A stretch of DNA of 12,067 nucleotides, from contig JAICKD010000030.1 in the NCBI GenBank assembly GCA_025928125.1, forward strand, positions 1-12,067, read 5' to 3'. Below the pieces are notes generated by a model. It had not been told where the DNA came from. It saw only the letters and a program-made list of their open reading frames with translations, and did not search any database. Both the position numbers and the translations under genes were made by a program. The number at the start of each line of letters is the position of its first letter. Within the stretch, counting starts at the first letter, position 1. Positions 1 through 6,909 of this stretch are shown piece after piece. The DNA comes from Ktedonobacterales bacterium (GTDB taxonomy: Bacteria; Chloroflexota; Ktedonobacteria; Ktedonobacterales; JADMIN01).

Positions 1-1194
1 ACCCAGGAGATGGTCGAGGTCTTCCGCAAGGCGCGTCAGATGGAGGGTCCAGTCTTCGTTCAGGTCATCACCAAGAAGGGCCAGGGATGCGACTTCGCCG
101 AGGCCGAGCCGACCAAGTTCCACGGTCCCGGCGCCTACGACCCGCAGACCGGCGAGTTGAAGAAGTCCGATGGGCCGCCAACGTTCTCTGCCGTCTTTGG
201 CAAAGCGATGATCGAGCTAGCGAAGCGCGATCCCGAGGTCGTGGCTATCACGGCGGCGATGTCTGAGGGGACGGCGCTGACCGAGTTCCAGCAGACCTAT
301 CCCGACCGCTTCTTCGACGTGGGCATTGCCGAGCAGCACGCGGTCACCTTCGCCGCGGGGCTGGCGTGCGGCGGGATGAAGCCGGTGGCGGCGATCTACT
401 CCACCTTCTTGCAGCGCGCCTTCGATCAGGTGATTCATGATGTCTGCGTGCAGAATCTGCACGTCGTCTTCCCCATCGACCGCGCCGGGCTGGTCGGCGA
501 GGACGGCCACACCCAGCAGGGCGTCTTCGATATCGCCTTCCTGCGGATGATCCCCAACATGCGGGTGATGGCGCCGAAGGATGAGAACGAGCTACGCCAT
601 ATGCTCTATACCGCGTTGCAAATGGATGGGCCGGTGGCGCTGCGCTATCCGCGTGGCAAGGGCGTCGGCGTATCCATGGACGACGACTTCCACGAGCTGC
701 CCATCGGCAAGGCCGAGCTGCTCTCGTCGGAGTCTGAGGTCGAGCAGGCCGAATGCGCGGTGCTGGGCTATGGCCACCTCGTCCCGGCGGTGGAGCAGGC
801 GGTGCGCGAGCTGGCGACCGAAGACAACATCCGTGCGGTGGCGGTGAATGCCCGCTGGGCCAAGCCGCTGGACGAAGAGCTGATTCTGCGGCTGGCGCGG
901 GCAACCCATACGCTGGTCACCATCGAGGATGGCGCCGTGGCGGGCGGATTCGGCAGCGCCGTGGCGGAACTGCTGCACGCGCACGGGCTGGACGACGTGC
1001 GCCTCAGGATTATCGGCGTGCCCGACCGGTTTATCGAACACGGCGCGCCCGCGATTCTGCGCGAGCTGATCGGCCTCTCGTCGGGCCACATCAAAGATGT
1101 GGTGCGCGAACTGGTGCGCCCCGGCGCGGCCAGTGGTTACGCTGGCGGCGGCTCCGCGCCTACCAAGGGTGTCACGCCGGGTACCCCGCGCTAG
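1..1194 (+). CDS. dxs: 1-deoxy-D-xylulose-5-phosphate synthase, C-terminal part (5' end outside window)
   Basis: Thiamine-diphosphate enzyme that condenses pyruvate with glyceraldehyde 3-phosphate to give DXP, the entry step of the MEP isoprenoid pathway; cytoplasmic. The reading frame is open from base 1, so the gene starts upstream; 397 residues are visible against about 620-640 in the family, so roughly the first 230 are missing. What remains is the end of domain I (VITKKGQG, then KFHGPGAYD), the transketolase-type pyrimidine-binding domain and the C-terminal transketolase domain. The DVGIAEQHAV motif carries the Glu that activates the cofactor (visible residue 111), and DRAGLVGEDGHTQQGVFD is the classic DXS signature. 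The protein ends in a Gly/Pro-rich tail of about 25 residues after the usual end of the fold. The first in-window ATG (base 10) is internal, not the start. A strong hairpin follows the stop codon. Confidence 0.97.
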   Translation, partial: TQEMVEVFRKARQMEGPVFVQVITKKGQGCDFAEAEPTKFHGPGAYDPQTGELKKSDGPPTFSAVFGKAMIELAKRDPEVVAITAAMSEGTALTEFQQTYPDRFFDVGIAEQHAVTFAAGLACGGMKPVAAIYSTFLQRAFDQVIHDVCVQNLHVVFPIDRAGLVGEDGHTQQGVFDIAFLRMIPNMRVMAPKDENELRHMLYTALQMDGPVALRYPRGKGVGVSMDDDFHELPIGKAELLSSESEVEQAECAVLGYGHLVPAVEQAVRELATEDNIRAVAVNARWAKPLDEELILRLARATHTLVTIEDGAVAGGFGSAVAELLHAHGLDDVRLRIIGVPDRFIEHGAPAILRELIGLSSGHIKDVVRELVRPGAASGYAGGGSAPTKGVTPGTPR

Positions 1195-1198
1195 GCGG

Positions 1199-1235
1199 CG
1201 CCGTCATCGCGCACCCCCATTGCGCGATGACGGCG
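1199..1235 (+). terminator. Perfect 15-bp hairpin after dxs
   Basis: Arms CGCCGTCATCGCGCA (1199-1213) and TGCGCGATGACGGCG (1221-1235) pair without mismatch around a 7-nt loop and begin 5 nt after the dxs stop. There is no T-run after it, so this is a hairpin-only (U-less) terminator candidate or a 3'-end stabiliser. As a symmetrical structure between convergent genes it could act on both strands. The structure is seen directly; termination is inferred. Confidence 0.65.
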
Positions 1236-1326
1236 TGTTGGCCACACATTTCTGGGTCTCGCGGTATCGTGCCGACGCCGCACCTTCGTTTGACGATTGT
1301 TCGAGGATCACCCGACACTCGCCAAT

Positions 1327-1896
1327 TTACCCCTGGGCGACCAGTCCATTGCTAGAGGTAGCAGAAGGCACGCGGCTATCGAAAAAGACCATGATTGCGG
1401 TAATGACGCCAAGAACGACGCCCGGCAACAGCGACCTGCCGCCCTGCGCTATGCCAACCAGGCTAGTGAAACGCAGGGAATCCTCGACAGGCGCCGAGCC
1501 AAGTAGGACCAACGCTGCCACCGCGATGAGCGCCCATCGCCACAATGGAGCGCGAGTACGGATGTACAGTATCGTCATTACCGGGATACTTACCATGAGA
1601 ACCGCCAGCAACGTAAAGTAGACGGCCCACCCCAGAGAAAAACTCGTCTCGACAAGCGTTTGATGCACGATCGTTGACGGTGGAGATGTGTCACAAACCG
1701 GTAACGTCGGCGAATTAGACCCATCGAACCTACAAAGGGGCGAGGTAGTTCCAATAGCAAGGCGCGGTGCGAACAAGAAATAGGCTATGCCAGCCACGCC
1801 TGCTACTGCTGCGGCAGTCGCAAAAAGGAGTTCTAAAGCGGATCTAGCGGCTCTCGGCGATTCTGGCGCCGTTCGACCTCGTGTTGTGTTAGGCAT
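1327..1896 (-). CDS. Four-helix integral membrane protein of unknown function
   Basis: I do not recognise the family. The 189-residue product begins at an ATG preceded by AGGAG five bases upstream; a TTG eight codons earlier is open in frame but lacks such a site. Four hydrophobic segments are visible at about residues 23-43, 90-112, 119-135 and 156-172. Arginines at 6, 8, 15 and 18 before the first helix favour a cytoplasmic N-terminus. That places the 45-residue loop between helices 1 and 2 outside; it holds a Cys pair (C55 and C68, 12 residues between) that could form a disulfide. It is convergent with dxs and divergent from the deacetylase gene, so it is probably transcribed alone. Its base composition is somewhat less GC-rich than dxs. 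Coding status is well supported; function is unknown. Confidence 0.75.
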   Translation of the reverse strand: MPNTTRGRTAPESPRAARSALELLFATAAAVAGVAGIAYFLFAPRLAIGTTSPLCRFDGSNSPTLPVCDTSPPSTIVHQTLVETSFSLGWAVYFTLLAVLMVSIPVMTILYIRTRAPLWRWALIAVAALVLLGSAPVEDSLRFTSLVGIAQGGRSLLPGVVLGVITAIMVFFDSRVPSATSSNGLVAQG

Positions 1897-2199
1897 ACTC
1901 ACTCCTATCCTATGAATCAACGCTTGTCCTTATCCTGCCCCTTGACAGGCTTTAGTTCAGGATAACATAGGTAGGTTCACCAAGCAGCAGTCGTCGGCAT
2001 ACGCACTAAACTGCCAGTAGACTGACATGCGCGTCCCATCAAAATGGCGCCTTTCTGGCCGTATAAAGGTGGTTCTCTGCTCCTCAAATACGTCGGCGCG
2101 GTCTCCGTTTCTCGTGGGCTCGCGGAGAATGACATAGCACAGAGAAATGCGGAACAACACCATCAACAGTCACCACTCACGATGAGAGGAGCGAGCGCC
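1897..2199. promoter_or_regulatory. Divergent intergenic region between membrane protein and deacetylase genes
   Basis: About 300 bases without a convincing gene. An inverted repeat TTATCCTG (1930-1937) / CAGGATAA (1958-1965) brackets a perfect -35 box TTGACA (1942-1947); a possible -10 TAACAT lies at 1963-1968 with a short 15-bp spacer. A frame open from 2044 runs into the deacetylase gene, but its first 52 codons show no family features, and the good ribosome-binding site is at 2187-2191. The long leader (about 230 nt if the promoter is right) is otherwise featureless by eye. Confidence 0.4.
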
Positions 2200-3351
2200 A
2201 TGAGCCTCTACCCGATGACCACAGACCGACCTTCCCGACTGTTATGCGTCTTCGCACATCCAGATGATGAGGTCTTCTGCGTGGGTGGGACCGTGGCGCG
2301 CTGGGTCGCTTCAGGCGGTGAGGCGATGGTCCTCTCGGCCACCCGCGGCGAGGCGGGCCAGATTCAGGATGCGAGCGCCGCCACCCGCCGCACGCTGGGC
2401 GCCGTCCGCGAGCACGAGCTGCGCCTGGCATGTGATGAGCTTGGCGTCCAATGGGTCGAGTGTCTGGATTACCTGGATGGCACACTGCGAGACGTGGGCG
2501 TGATGACACTCGCGCACGACGTGGCGGCACGGATCGATGATTTCAGGCCGGATGTTGTCGTCACCTTCGGCCTGGATGGCGGCTACGAGCATCCCGATCA
2601 CATCGCCATCAGCGCCGCCACCACACTGGCCTGCCAGCTGGTCGCGCGGAGAGATGGCCGCGCGCCGCACCTCTACTACAGCGCCTTCCCACGCCAGCAC
2701 CAGTTGATCTGCCGCAGCCTGGCGGACTGGCTCACCGAGCGCGGCGCAAGCTTCCGGGGGACGTCGAGCTTCATCCGTGGGTTTACGCTGCTGGCCGAGG
2801 AGGCAACTCTGATGCGCTACGCCGACGATGCCGTCGAGACGCAGTGGTTCCCAGAAGGCTTTTCCATCGTGGAGCAGGGCGAGACAGCGTCGAGCCTCTA
2901 TCTGATCGTGACGGGCAGCGTCGAGGCGGTCCGCGAGGAAGACGACGGAACGCGGCAGGTGCTCCGGCGGCTGGGGCCAGGGGAATTCTTCGGCGAGCGG
3001 GCGCTCGCGCGGCACACTCCGCACGAGGCCTCGATGGTGGCGACGGACACCGTGACGTGTCTGGTGCTCTCATCGCAGGCGCCGAGCGCGTTCGCGGGGC
3101 GTGGTGGCGACGCGCGGCTGGGTGGCGATGCCGTTGGCGCGTCGGATGGCGACGGGCAGGAATTTGAGCGGCTCATTGGCGTGGATATCTCGGCCCAGAT
3201 CGACCGCAAGATTGCGGCGCTGGCGGCCCACCGCTCGCAGTTCTCCATCGATCCGGCGATGTTCCCGTTGGCGCTCGTGCGTGACCTGCTGGGCAGCGAG
3301 TACTTCGAGCGTGTAGCGGTTGCGGCGCCGCTCAGCGCCCAAGTTGCCTGA
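2200..3351 (+). CDS. PIG-L/LmbE-family deacetylase with inserted cyclic-nucleotide-binding domain
   Basis: Zinc-dependent N-deacetylase of the LmbE/MshB/BshB superfamily, which removes acetyl groups from GlcNAc-type conjugates; the actual substrate here is unknown. 383 residues from an ATG with AGGAG eight bases upstream. AHPDDE (19-24) supplies Zn ligands H20 and D23 and the base D22; YEHPDH (129-134) supplies the third ligand H134 and catalytic H131, by analogy with MshB. Residues about 209-300 form a cyclic-nucleotide-binding fold (FPEGFSIVEQGE, then FFGERAL and a phosphate-cassette-like PHEASMVA). After a Gly/Asp-rich linker, DRKIAALAAHRSQF (335-348) and EYF match the C-terminal segment usual for LmbE proteins, so the cNBD seems nested inside the deacetylase. 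In the cassette the phosphate-contacting Arg position is His275, so cAMP binding is uncertain. No signal peptide. A hairpin follows at 3371-3412. Confidence 0.9.
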   Translation: MSLYPMTTDRPSRLLCVFAHPDDEVFCVGGTVARWVASGGEAMVLSATRGEAGQIQDASAATRRTLGAVREHELRLACDELGVQWVECLDYLDGTLRDVGVMTLAHDVAARIDDFRPDVVVTFGLDGGYEHPDHIAISAATTLACQLVARRDGRAPHLYYSAFPRQHQLICRSLADWLTERGASFRGTSSFIRGFTLLAEEATLMRYADDAVETQWFPEGFSIVEQGETASSLYLIVTGSVEAVREEDDGTRQVLRRLGPGEFFGERALARHTPHEASMVATDTVTCLVLSSQAPSAFAGRGGDARLGGDAVGASDGDGQEFERLIGVDISAQIDRKIAALAAHRSQFSIDPAMFPLALVRDLLGSEYFERVAVAAPLSAQVA

Positions 3352-3370
3352 CAAACAGGTGAACGGAATT

Positions 3371-3412
3371 CGCCGCTGACTCTGTCCGCGCGCCCTTGCG
3401 GAGCCAGCGGCG
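3371..3412 (+). terminator. Hairpin after the deacetylase gene, overlapping the tRNA promoter
   Basis: CGCCGCTG (3371-3378) pairs with CAGCGGCG (3405-3412); after one A/C mismatch, CTC pairs with GAG. It lies 20 nt past the deacetylase stop and has no T-run. It is a U-less terminator candidate, and its 3' arm overlaps the -35/spacer of the tRNA-Lys promoter. Confidence 0.5.
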
Positions 3413-3424
3413 ATATGGTACTAT
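3396..3424 (+). promoter_or_regulatory. Promoter for tRNA-Lys
   Basis: TTGCGG at 3396-3401 and TACTAT at 3419-3424, separated by exactly 17 bp, fit a housekeeping sigma-factor promoter. The start would fall near 3431, about 30 nt before the mature tRNA. Confidence 0.6.
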
Positions 3425-3460
3425 TGAGCGTGCCGTGAGGAATGTGCATTCGCGGCGCAT

Positions 3461-3536
<76 letters not shown>

Positions 3537-3569
3537 CAGTATGTCTTGATTTTTACTTGATTTCGACTG

Positions 3570-3606
3570 GGCTGCACTTAATCAAAGTGCAGCCTTTTGT
3601 TGTTTT
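3570..3606 (+). terminator. Intrinsic terminator after tRNA-Lys
   Basis: A perfect 10-bp stem GGCTGCACTT (3570-3579) / AAGTGCAGCC (3585-3594), 5-nt loop AATCA, followed by TTTTGTTGTTTT. It is the only canonical stem-plus-T-tract terminator I see in the window, 34 nt after the tRNA CCA. Confidence 0.93.
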
Positions 3607-3649
3607 GACAGCCAACGGCCCGCCTTCTGAATAATCAGAGGGCGCTCAA

Positions 3650-4447
3650 ATGCAGGGGCGAGCAGCAATGAAATTCGTATTTCACATTCCTGCCACGCAA
3701 TCCGTTGACCTGACAGGCAAGCCCTTATCCTTGGCAATTGACGGGATTCACGTAGAACTAGTAAGCGCCCATAATGTACTTTCTGGGGTTACCTTTGTTG
3801 TCGAAGGCGTCCAGCCAGAAATTGATCCTAATACCAACAGAGTTCTCACATGGATACCGGATATCGAGGAGCGTGTTTTTGCCCTTGCATCGTATGTCGC
3901 TGACCTCATTCTCGCTGATTCTGGAGTTGACGCGATATCTCCCTATCAGCTTGTTGGCAATTCGGCGGAAGTGATCGCAGAGTCACCGCAGGAAGAGGCA
4001 CAATTACTTCGGAACGGTACGACCAATCAGCGTTCAGTACCCACATCAATCGCTCTAAGCAAGGCTTTCGATGTCACATTTGTGACCAAGCAATCTGCTA
4101 AGAGGTCAGCAATTAATCATTATGCCCGTGGACTCCGCTCAGCAGATCCATTCGTGCGTTTTGAAGAGTTTTACAAGGCAGTTGAGCAATTTGCTCCATC
4201 CCCATCGGGTAAAGCTCTGACTGGGATTCCCTTCGACAAGGAAATCGAAAGGCAGGCATCCGCAGACAAGACATTCGATGCGAATAAAGTCAAAACTCTC
4301 CGACATCTGCGCAATCGCATCGTGCATCCGCTGGTAGACTACAGCAGGCCTAGTCACCTGAGTTCACAGCAGTTGCAACACATCAACCTGGTAGCCGCCG
4401 CACTACCAGATATGGAGCGCCTAGCCAGGCTGATCGCTCTTAGCTAA
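3650..4447 (+). CDS. Orphan protein with C-terminal HEPN-like motif; putative acquired accessory (possibly defence) gene
   Basis: I do not recognise the full-length family. The 265-residue product has an N-terminal part (about 1-90) rich in predicted strands, a linker, and a mostly helical C-terminal part from about residue 155. The latter runs through a DPFVRFEEFYKAVEQF helix to LRNRIVHP, where R221-N222 and H226 fit the RNx3H (Rx4H) motif of HEPN domains, common in RNase toxins and in ApeA-like anti-phage proteins. ATG 3650 has AGAGGG seven bases upstream; ATG 3668 (MKFVFHIP) with AGGGG upstream is an alternative. GC is visibly lower than in neighbours (about 47% in the stretch 3781-3840), and it lies just past the tRNA-Lys terminator. 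No partner antitoxin, integrase or flanking repeat is seen. An RNase or defence role is inference from one motif and the location. Confidence 0.75.
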   Translation: MQGRAAMKFVFHIPATQSVDLTGKPLSLAIDGIHVELVSAHNVLSGVTFVVEGVQPEIDPNTNRVLTWIPDIEERVFALASYVADLILADSGVDAISPYQLVGNSAEVIAESPQEEAQLLRNGTTNQRSVPTSIALSKAFDVTFVTKQSAKRSAINHYARGLRSADPFVRFEEFYKAVEQFAPSPSGKALTGIPFDKEIERQASADKTFDANKVKTLRHLRNRIVHPLVDYSRPSHLSSQQLQHINLVAAALPDMERLARLIALS

Positions 4448-4925
4448 TTCGTCACAAATACCATTGGCAGTAGCGCAGGACACTCTCAGGCTCACTGTTG
4501 ATTGACGTGAATTCGAGATAAGCGAAATGCCTTCAACTGGGATATGATGCAGTCTCCCGTCGTCTGCCACAACGCCTGGATACACCAACACAGCGCCCTT
4601 CAGGTGGATGCCTGGGGAAATTGCACGTCTCGGCGAAATAGCTATCGGAAATGGGTCTCCGTGACCCGATTGTGCTGAGGGTGATCGTCAGAGTAACCGT
4701 GATGTGATGCGTGGGGATGATGCTTGCCAAAGGGTGATCTACGTCGCGATCTGGCGGTGAGCCACAGAGCCGAACGCGGATATTCGCGGCTGTTCCGTGA
4801 TGAGACAAGGCTGGCATGGACAGTGCGCACAACTCCTACGTGGGGAAAGTAAACAGGTTGGCGAGTCGCGCACCATGCGTTGCGAAACAACGGGCGGCTT
4901 CGTATCACAAGAAAGTGTGACACTG
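4448..4925. other. 478-bp intergenic region upstream of the first USP
   Basis: No convincing gene on either strand; short open frames lack ribosome-binding sites and recognisable composition. The frame of the following USP stays open upstream to 4797, but its leader does not resemble a USP N-terminus. A small hairpin GGGTC/GACCC occurs around 4654-4668, and a TCACA-N6-TGTGA palindrome (4905-4920) abuts the USP start. It probably includes the right boundary of the AT-richer insert and the USP promoter, which I could not place. Confidence 0.4.
4905..4920 (+). promoter_or_regulatory. Palindrome TCACA-N6-TGTGA at the USP start site
   Basis: TCACA (4905-4909) and TGTGA (4916-4920) flank AGAAAG, the only Shine-Dalgarno-like purine run before ATG 4926. 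It could be an operator or a small hairpin presenting the SD in its loop. The half-sites are inverted relative to the CRP consensus. Confidence 0.3.
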
Positions 4926-5858
4926 ATGACTACAAACGCGCCGGAACCTGAGACGATGGGTAATGGGGGGCAAGCGCGTATTCTTGTTCCTCTGGATGGA
5001 TCTGAGCTTGCGGCGAAGGCGCTTCCCGTTGCGGAAGGCTTATGCCAACAGCTCTCAGCGCAACTCGATCTCGTCTCGATCGTGCCACCAACAGTATTAC
5101 CATACATCGGCGGCGGACCGTACATCCCAGGCGACGTATACACGCGGATCGACACCGAGCGGGCTCAGGAGGTTGAGAAGTATCTGGCCTCCACCGCCGC
5201 GAAGATGCGCGAGCGTGGCATCCATACCCAGGCCCACCTGGGGCGAGGCGATCCGGCGTCTGGCGTGCTCGACACAGCGCAAGAGCTTGGATCCATGCTC
5301 ATTGTGATGACGACGCATGGGCGCACTGGCCTTGCCCGATTTGCCCTCGGCAGTGTCGCTGATCGGCTGGTGCGCGGTGGTGTCGCGCCGGTGCTGCTCA
5401 TGCGCTCGTTCCATGAGTTGGCCCACGATCAGGGTCTCTCGCACGCGCTCATTCCGCTCGATGGCTCGCCAGTGGCTGAGGCGCCTGTCTTCTCGCTCGT
5501 GCCACAGCTTGCGGGCGCAGTGTTACGCACGATTACGCTGCTGCGTGTGGCTGACCCGCGCGATGGTGAGGCTGGCCGCCAGATGTGCGAGGACTACCTC
5601 GCCGCGGTGCGCCAGCGCCTCGTGGATCGTCTGGATCGCCTCGGAGATCGCGACTGCGCCATCAGCGTGCTGGTGCGCGACAACAAGAATCCCGCGGCCA
5701 GCATTGTCGAAGCATCGCAGGATGGCGAATGCGATCTGGTGCTGATGGCGACGAATGGTGAGGCTGGTATTGGGCGCCTGGCGTTCGGCGGGGTGACTGA
5801 TCGCGTCCTACGGGACGGCAAAACACCGTTGCTCCTGGCGCATACAGGGCAGAAATAG
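4926..5858 (+). CDS. Universal stress protein, tandem UspA domains
   Basis: Cytoplasmic stress protein of two UspA domains, 310 residues. Family members bind ATP or AMP and help survival in starvation, oxidative stress or low oxygen; the individual role is unknown. Domain 1 spans about residues 17-155 (ILVPLDGS at 19-26) and ends in an intact nucleotide motif THGRTGLARFALGS (130-143). Domain 2 spans about 173-308 (IPLDGS at 176-181); its motif ATNGEAGIGRLAFGG (275-289) has Asn for His and GG for GS, so nucleotide binding there may be weak. The start is uncertain: the frame is open from 4797 but the fold begins about 18 residues after ATG 4926; ATG 4956 is also possible. The SD is weak (AGAAAG, ten bases upstream). 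The gene converges on the CoA-transferase remnant, with an imperfect inverted repeat between them. Confidence 0.93.
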   Translation: MTTNAPEPETMGNGGQARILVPLDGSELAAKALPVAEGLCQQLSAQLDLVSIVPPTVLPYIGGGPYIPGDVYTRIDTERAQEVEKYLASTAAKMRERGIHTQAHLGRGDPASGVLDTAQELGSMLIVMTTHGRTGLARFALGSVADRLVRGGVAPVLLMRSFHELAHDQGLSHALIPLDGSPVAEAPVFSLVPQLAGAVLRTITLLRVADPRDGEAGRQMCEDYLAAVRQRLVDRLDRLGDRDCAISVLVRDNKNPAASIVEASQDGECDLVLMATNGEAGIGRLAFGGVTDRVLRDGKTPLLLAHTGQK

Positions 5859-5882
5859 GCGCGCTCGTGGCGCTTCGATGAG

Positions 5883-5945
5883 GGCTACTGAATGCCTGCA
5901 AGCGTCTGAATCTCGGGCGCACGGTTCATCAGGCAGTCGGTAGCC
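5883..5945. terminator. Imperfect 16-bp inverted repeat between convergent genes
   Basis: GGCTACTGAATGCCTG (5883-5898) pairs with CAGGCAGTCGGTAGCC (5930-5945): 14 Watson-Crick pairs, one G-U and one A/G mismatch, around a 31-nt loop. It lies between the convergent USP and CoA-transferase genes and lacks T-runs. A bidirectional terminator is likely; a small structured RNA is the alternative. Confidence 0.45.
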
Positions 5946-5958
5946 GCTCAACAGAAAT

Positions 5959-6507
5959 CTATATCAGATGGAGGGCTGATGCGGCGCGCTCCAGCTGTTC
6001 CCGGAATTGAGGCGCGGCGATTGCGATCAGGCTTCTGGCGCGCTCGGCGAGGTCGCGCCCATGCAGCGCCGCGATGCCGTACTCCGTCACGACGTAATAG
6101 ACGTGCGCTCGTGAGGTGGTCACGGCGGCGCCTGGCGGCGAGACCTGGATGAAGGCGACATCGACCGCAAGCTCATTCCCTCGCGCGAGGAGCGCTGGCA
6201 CATCGGAGAAGAAGATGGGTGTATAACTGGCCCGGCCAGCGTTGACGGCGGCGCGGGTGTTCTCGGCGACGAAGAGCGCCCGCAGCGAAAAGTGGCCCGC
6301 CCATTTGTCGTCCGTATATGGCGTCGGGCCGTAGGTATGCAGGTGAACGATCTCGACGTCGCGCAACTCGTCACCCCGCTCAATCAGCGCCTGGAGCAGC
6401 GCTGTCGGCGTTGCGCAGGCCCTCTGCACGAAGATACGATCTCCCGACTCTACTACGCTTACCCCCTCGCCTGCCGTGCTCCAGGTCACCCTGTCGCCTC
6501 TTTTCAT
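5959..6507 (-). pseudogene. Acetyl-CoA hydrolase / 4-hydroxybutyrate-type CoA-transferase with central in-frame deletion
   Basis: The intact family (about 430-450 residues) moves CoA between acetyl-CoA and other acids or hydrolyses it. Here 182 residues remain. Residues 1-124 match the family N-terminus (SGDRIFVQRACATPTALLQAL, then VEIVHLHTYGPTPY, RALFVAENTRAAVNAGRA and DVAFIQVSPP). Residues 126-182 jump straight to its C-terminus (GAAVTTSRAHVYYVVTEYGIAALHGRDLAERARSLIAIA). About 250 central residues, including the catalytic Glu, are absent, yet the frame is unbroken. The junction lies near 6127-6145 in a stretch with two CGCCGCC copies. ATG 6507 has only a weak SD; GTG at codon 7 is an alternative. 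It cannot be a functional CoA-transferase; it may be a recent deletion, a retained small protein, or an assembly artefact. Confidence 0.85.
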
Positions 6508-6686
6508 TCCAATGCATCAGTACCGGCGGGTTGCCTGTTCTTTCTCTGCCACTATTCCATTATCTCGCCCGGCCCCCTCTCCCGGCGCCCTCTATGAAAC
6601 ATCGCGTCCGCCAGCGGGAGCGTGGCGGTGATGCGTTTGTGACGTTGGGAACGAGCCCTATGACCCCATTGTGAGCAGCGTCTCCT

Positions 6687-6782
6687 ATGCTCATGAATAT
6701 AAGCGGCGTCGCGAGCTATGCGCTGCAGCGGGCGCATGTGCCAGTGATGTCGTTCGTCCGCTTGCAGACGAAAGGCGGTTGA
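6687..6782 (+). pseudogene. Remnant resembling the C-terminal end of a UspA domain
   Basis: The frame from ATG 6687 to the stop at 6780-6782 reads ISGVASYALQRAHVPVM followed by FVRLQTKGG. This resembles the last helix and strand of UspA domains (GSVA.YVLQ.A.VPVLLVR). The ATP-motif His-Gly portion and everything upstream are missing, and a stop lies five codons before the ATG. It suggests a third, mostly deleted USP gene. The match is short and judged by eye. Confidence 0.35.
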
Positions 6783-6786
6783 TGAT

Positions 6787-6909
6787 ATGAGCGCAATCTG
6801 TGCGGAAGAACTCCGCGTGGCCTACGCGCAGGACGCAGGGACTTCCGTCACTGGGATCTCGCTGGGGCCGACCCGCGGAGGTTACGCTCTTCCTGTCGTC
6901 GAGCCGTGA
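6787..6909 (+). CDS. Possible 40-residue leader ORF ahead of the GNAT gene
   Basis: ATG 6787 is preceded by AAAGGCGG eight bases upstream and reads 40 codons (MSAICAEELRVAYAQDAGTS and on, ending PVVEP). Its TGA (6907-6909) overlaps the SD (GAGGAG, 6908-6913) of the GNAT gene, 14 nt before that start, so translational coupling is possible. No family is recognised; it may equally be chance or a gene scrap. Confidence 0.3.
   Translation: MSAICAEELRVAYAQDAGTSVTGISLGPTRGGYALPVVEP

Noticed and set aside
344..1089. Long frames antisense to dxs
   Set aside because: Shadows of GC-biased codon positions in dxs; Arg/Pro/Ala-rich without domains.
2044..2199. N-terminal extension of the deacetylase frame
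   Set aside because: The 52 extra codons have no LmbE resemblance, and the strong AGGAG site sits correctly for ATG 2200.
2311..3024. 237-codon frame antisense to the deacetylase
   Set aside because: Fully inside a well-supported gene on the other strand and without family features.
3537..4925. Duplicate of the tRNA-Lys 3' end marking the right border of an integrated element
   Set aside because: I looked for the T-arm/acceptor sequence downstream and found no copy; only short chance matches occur.
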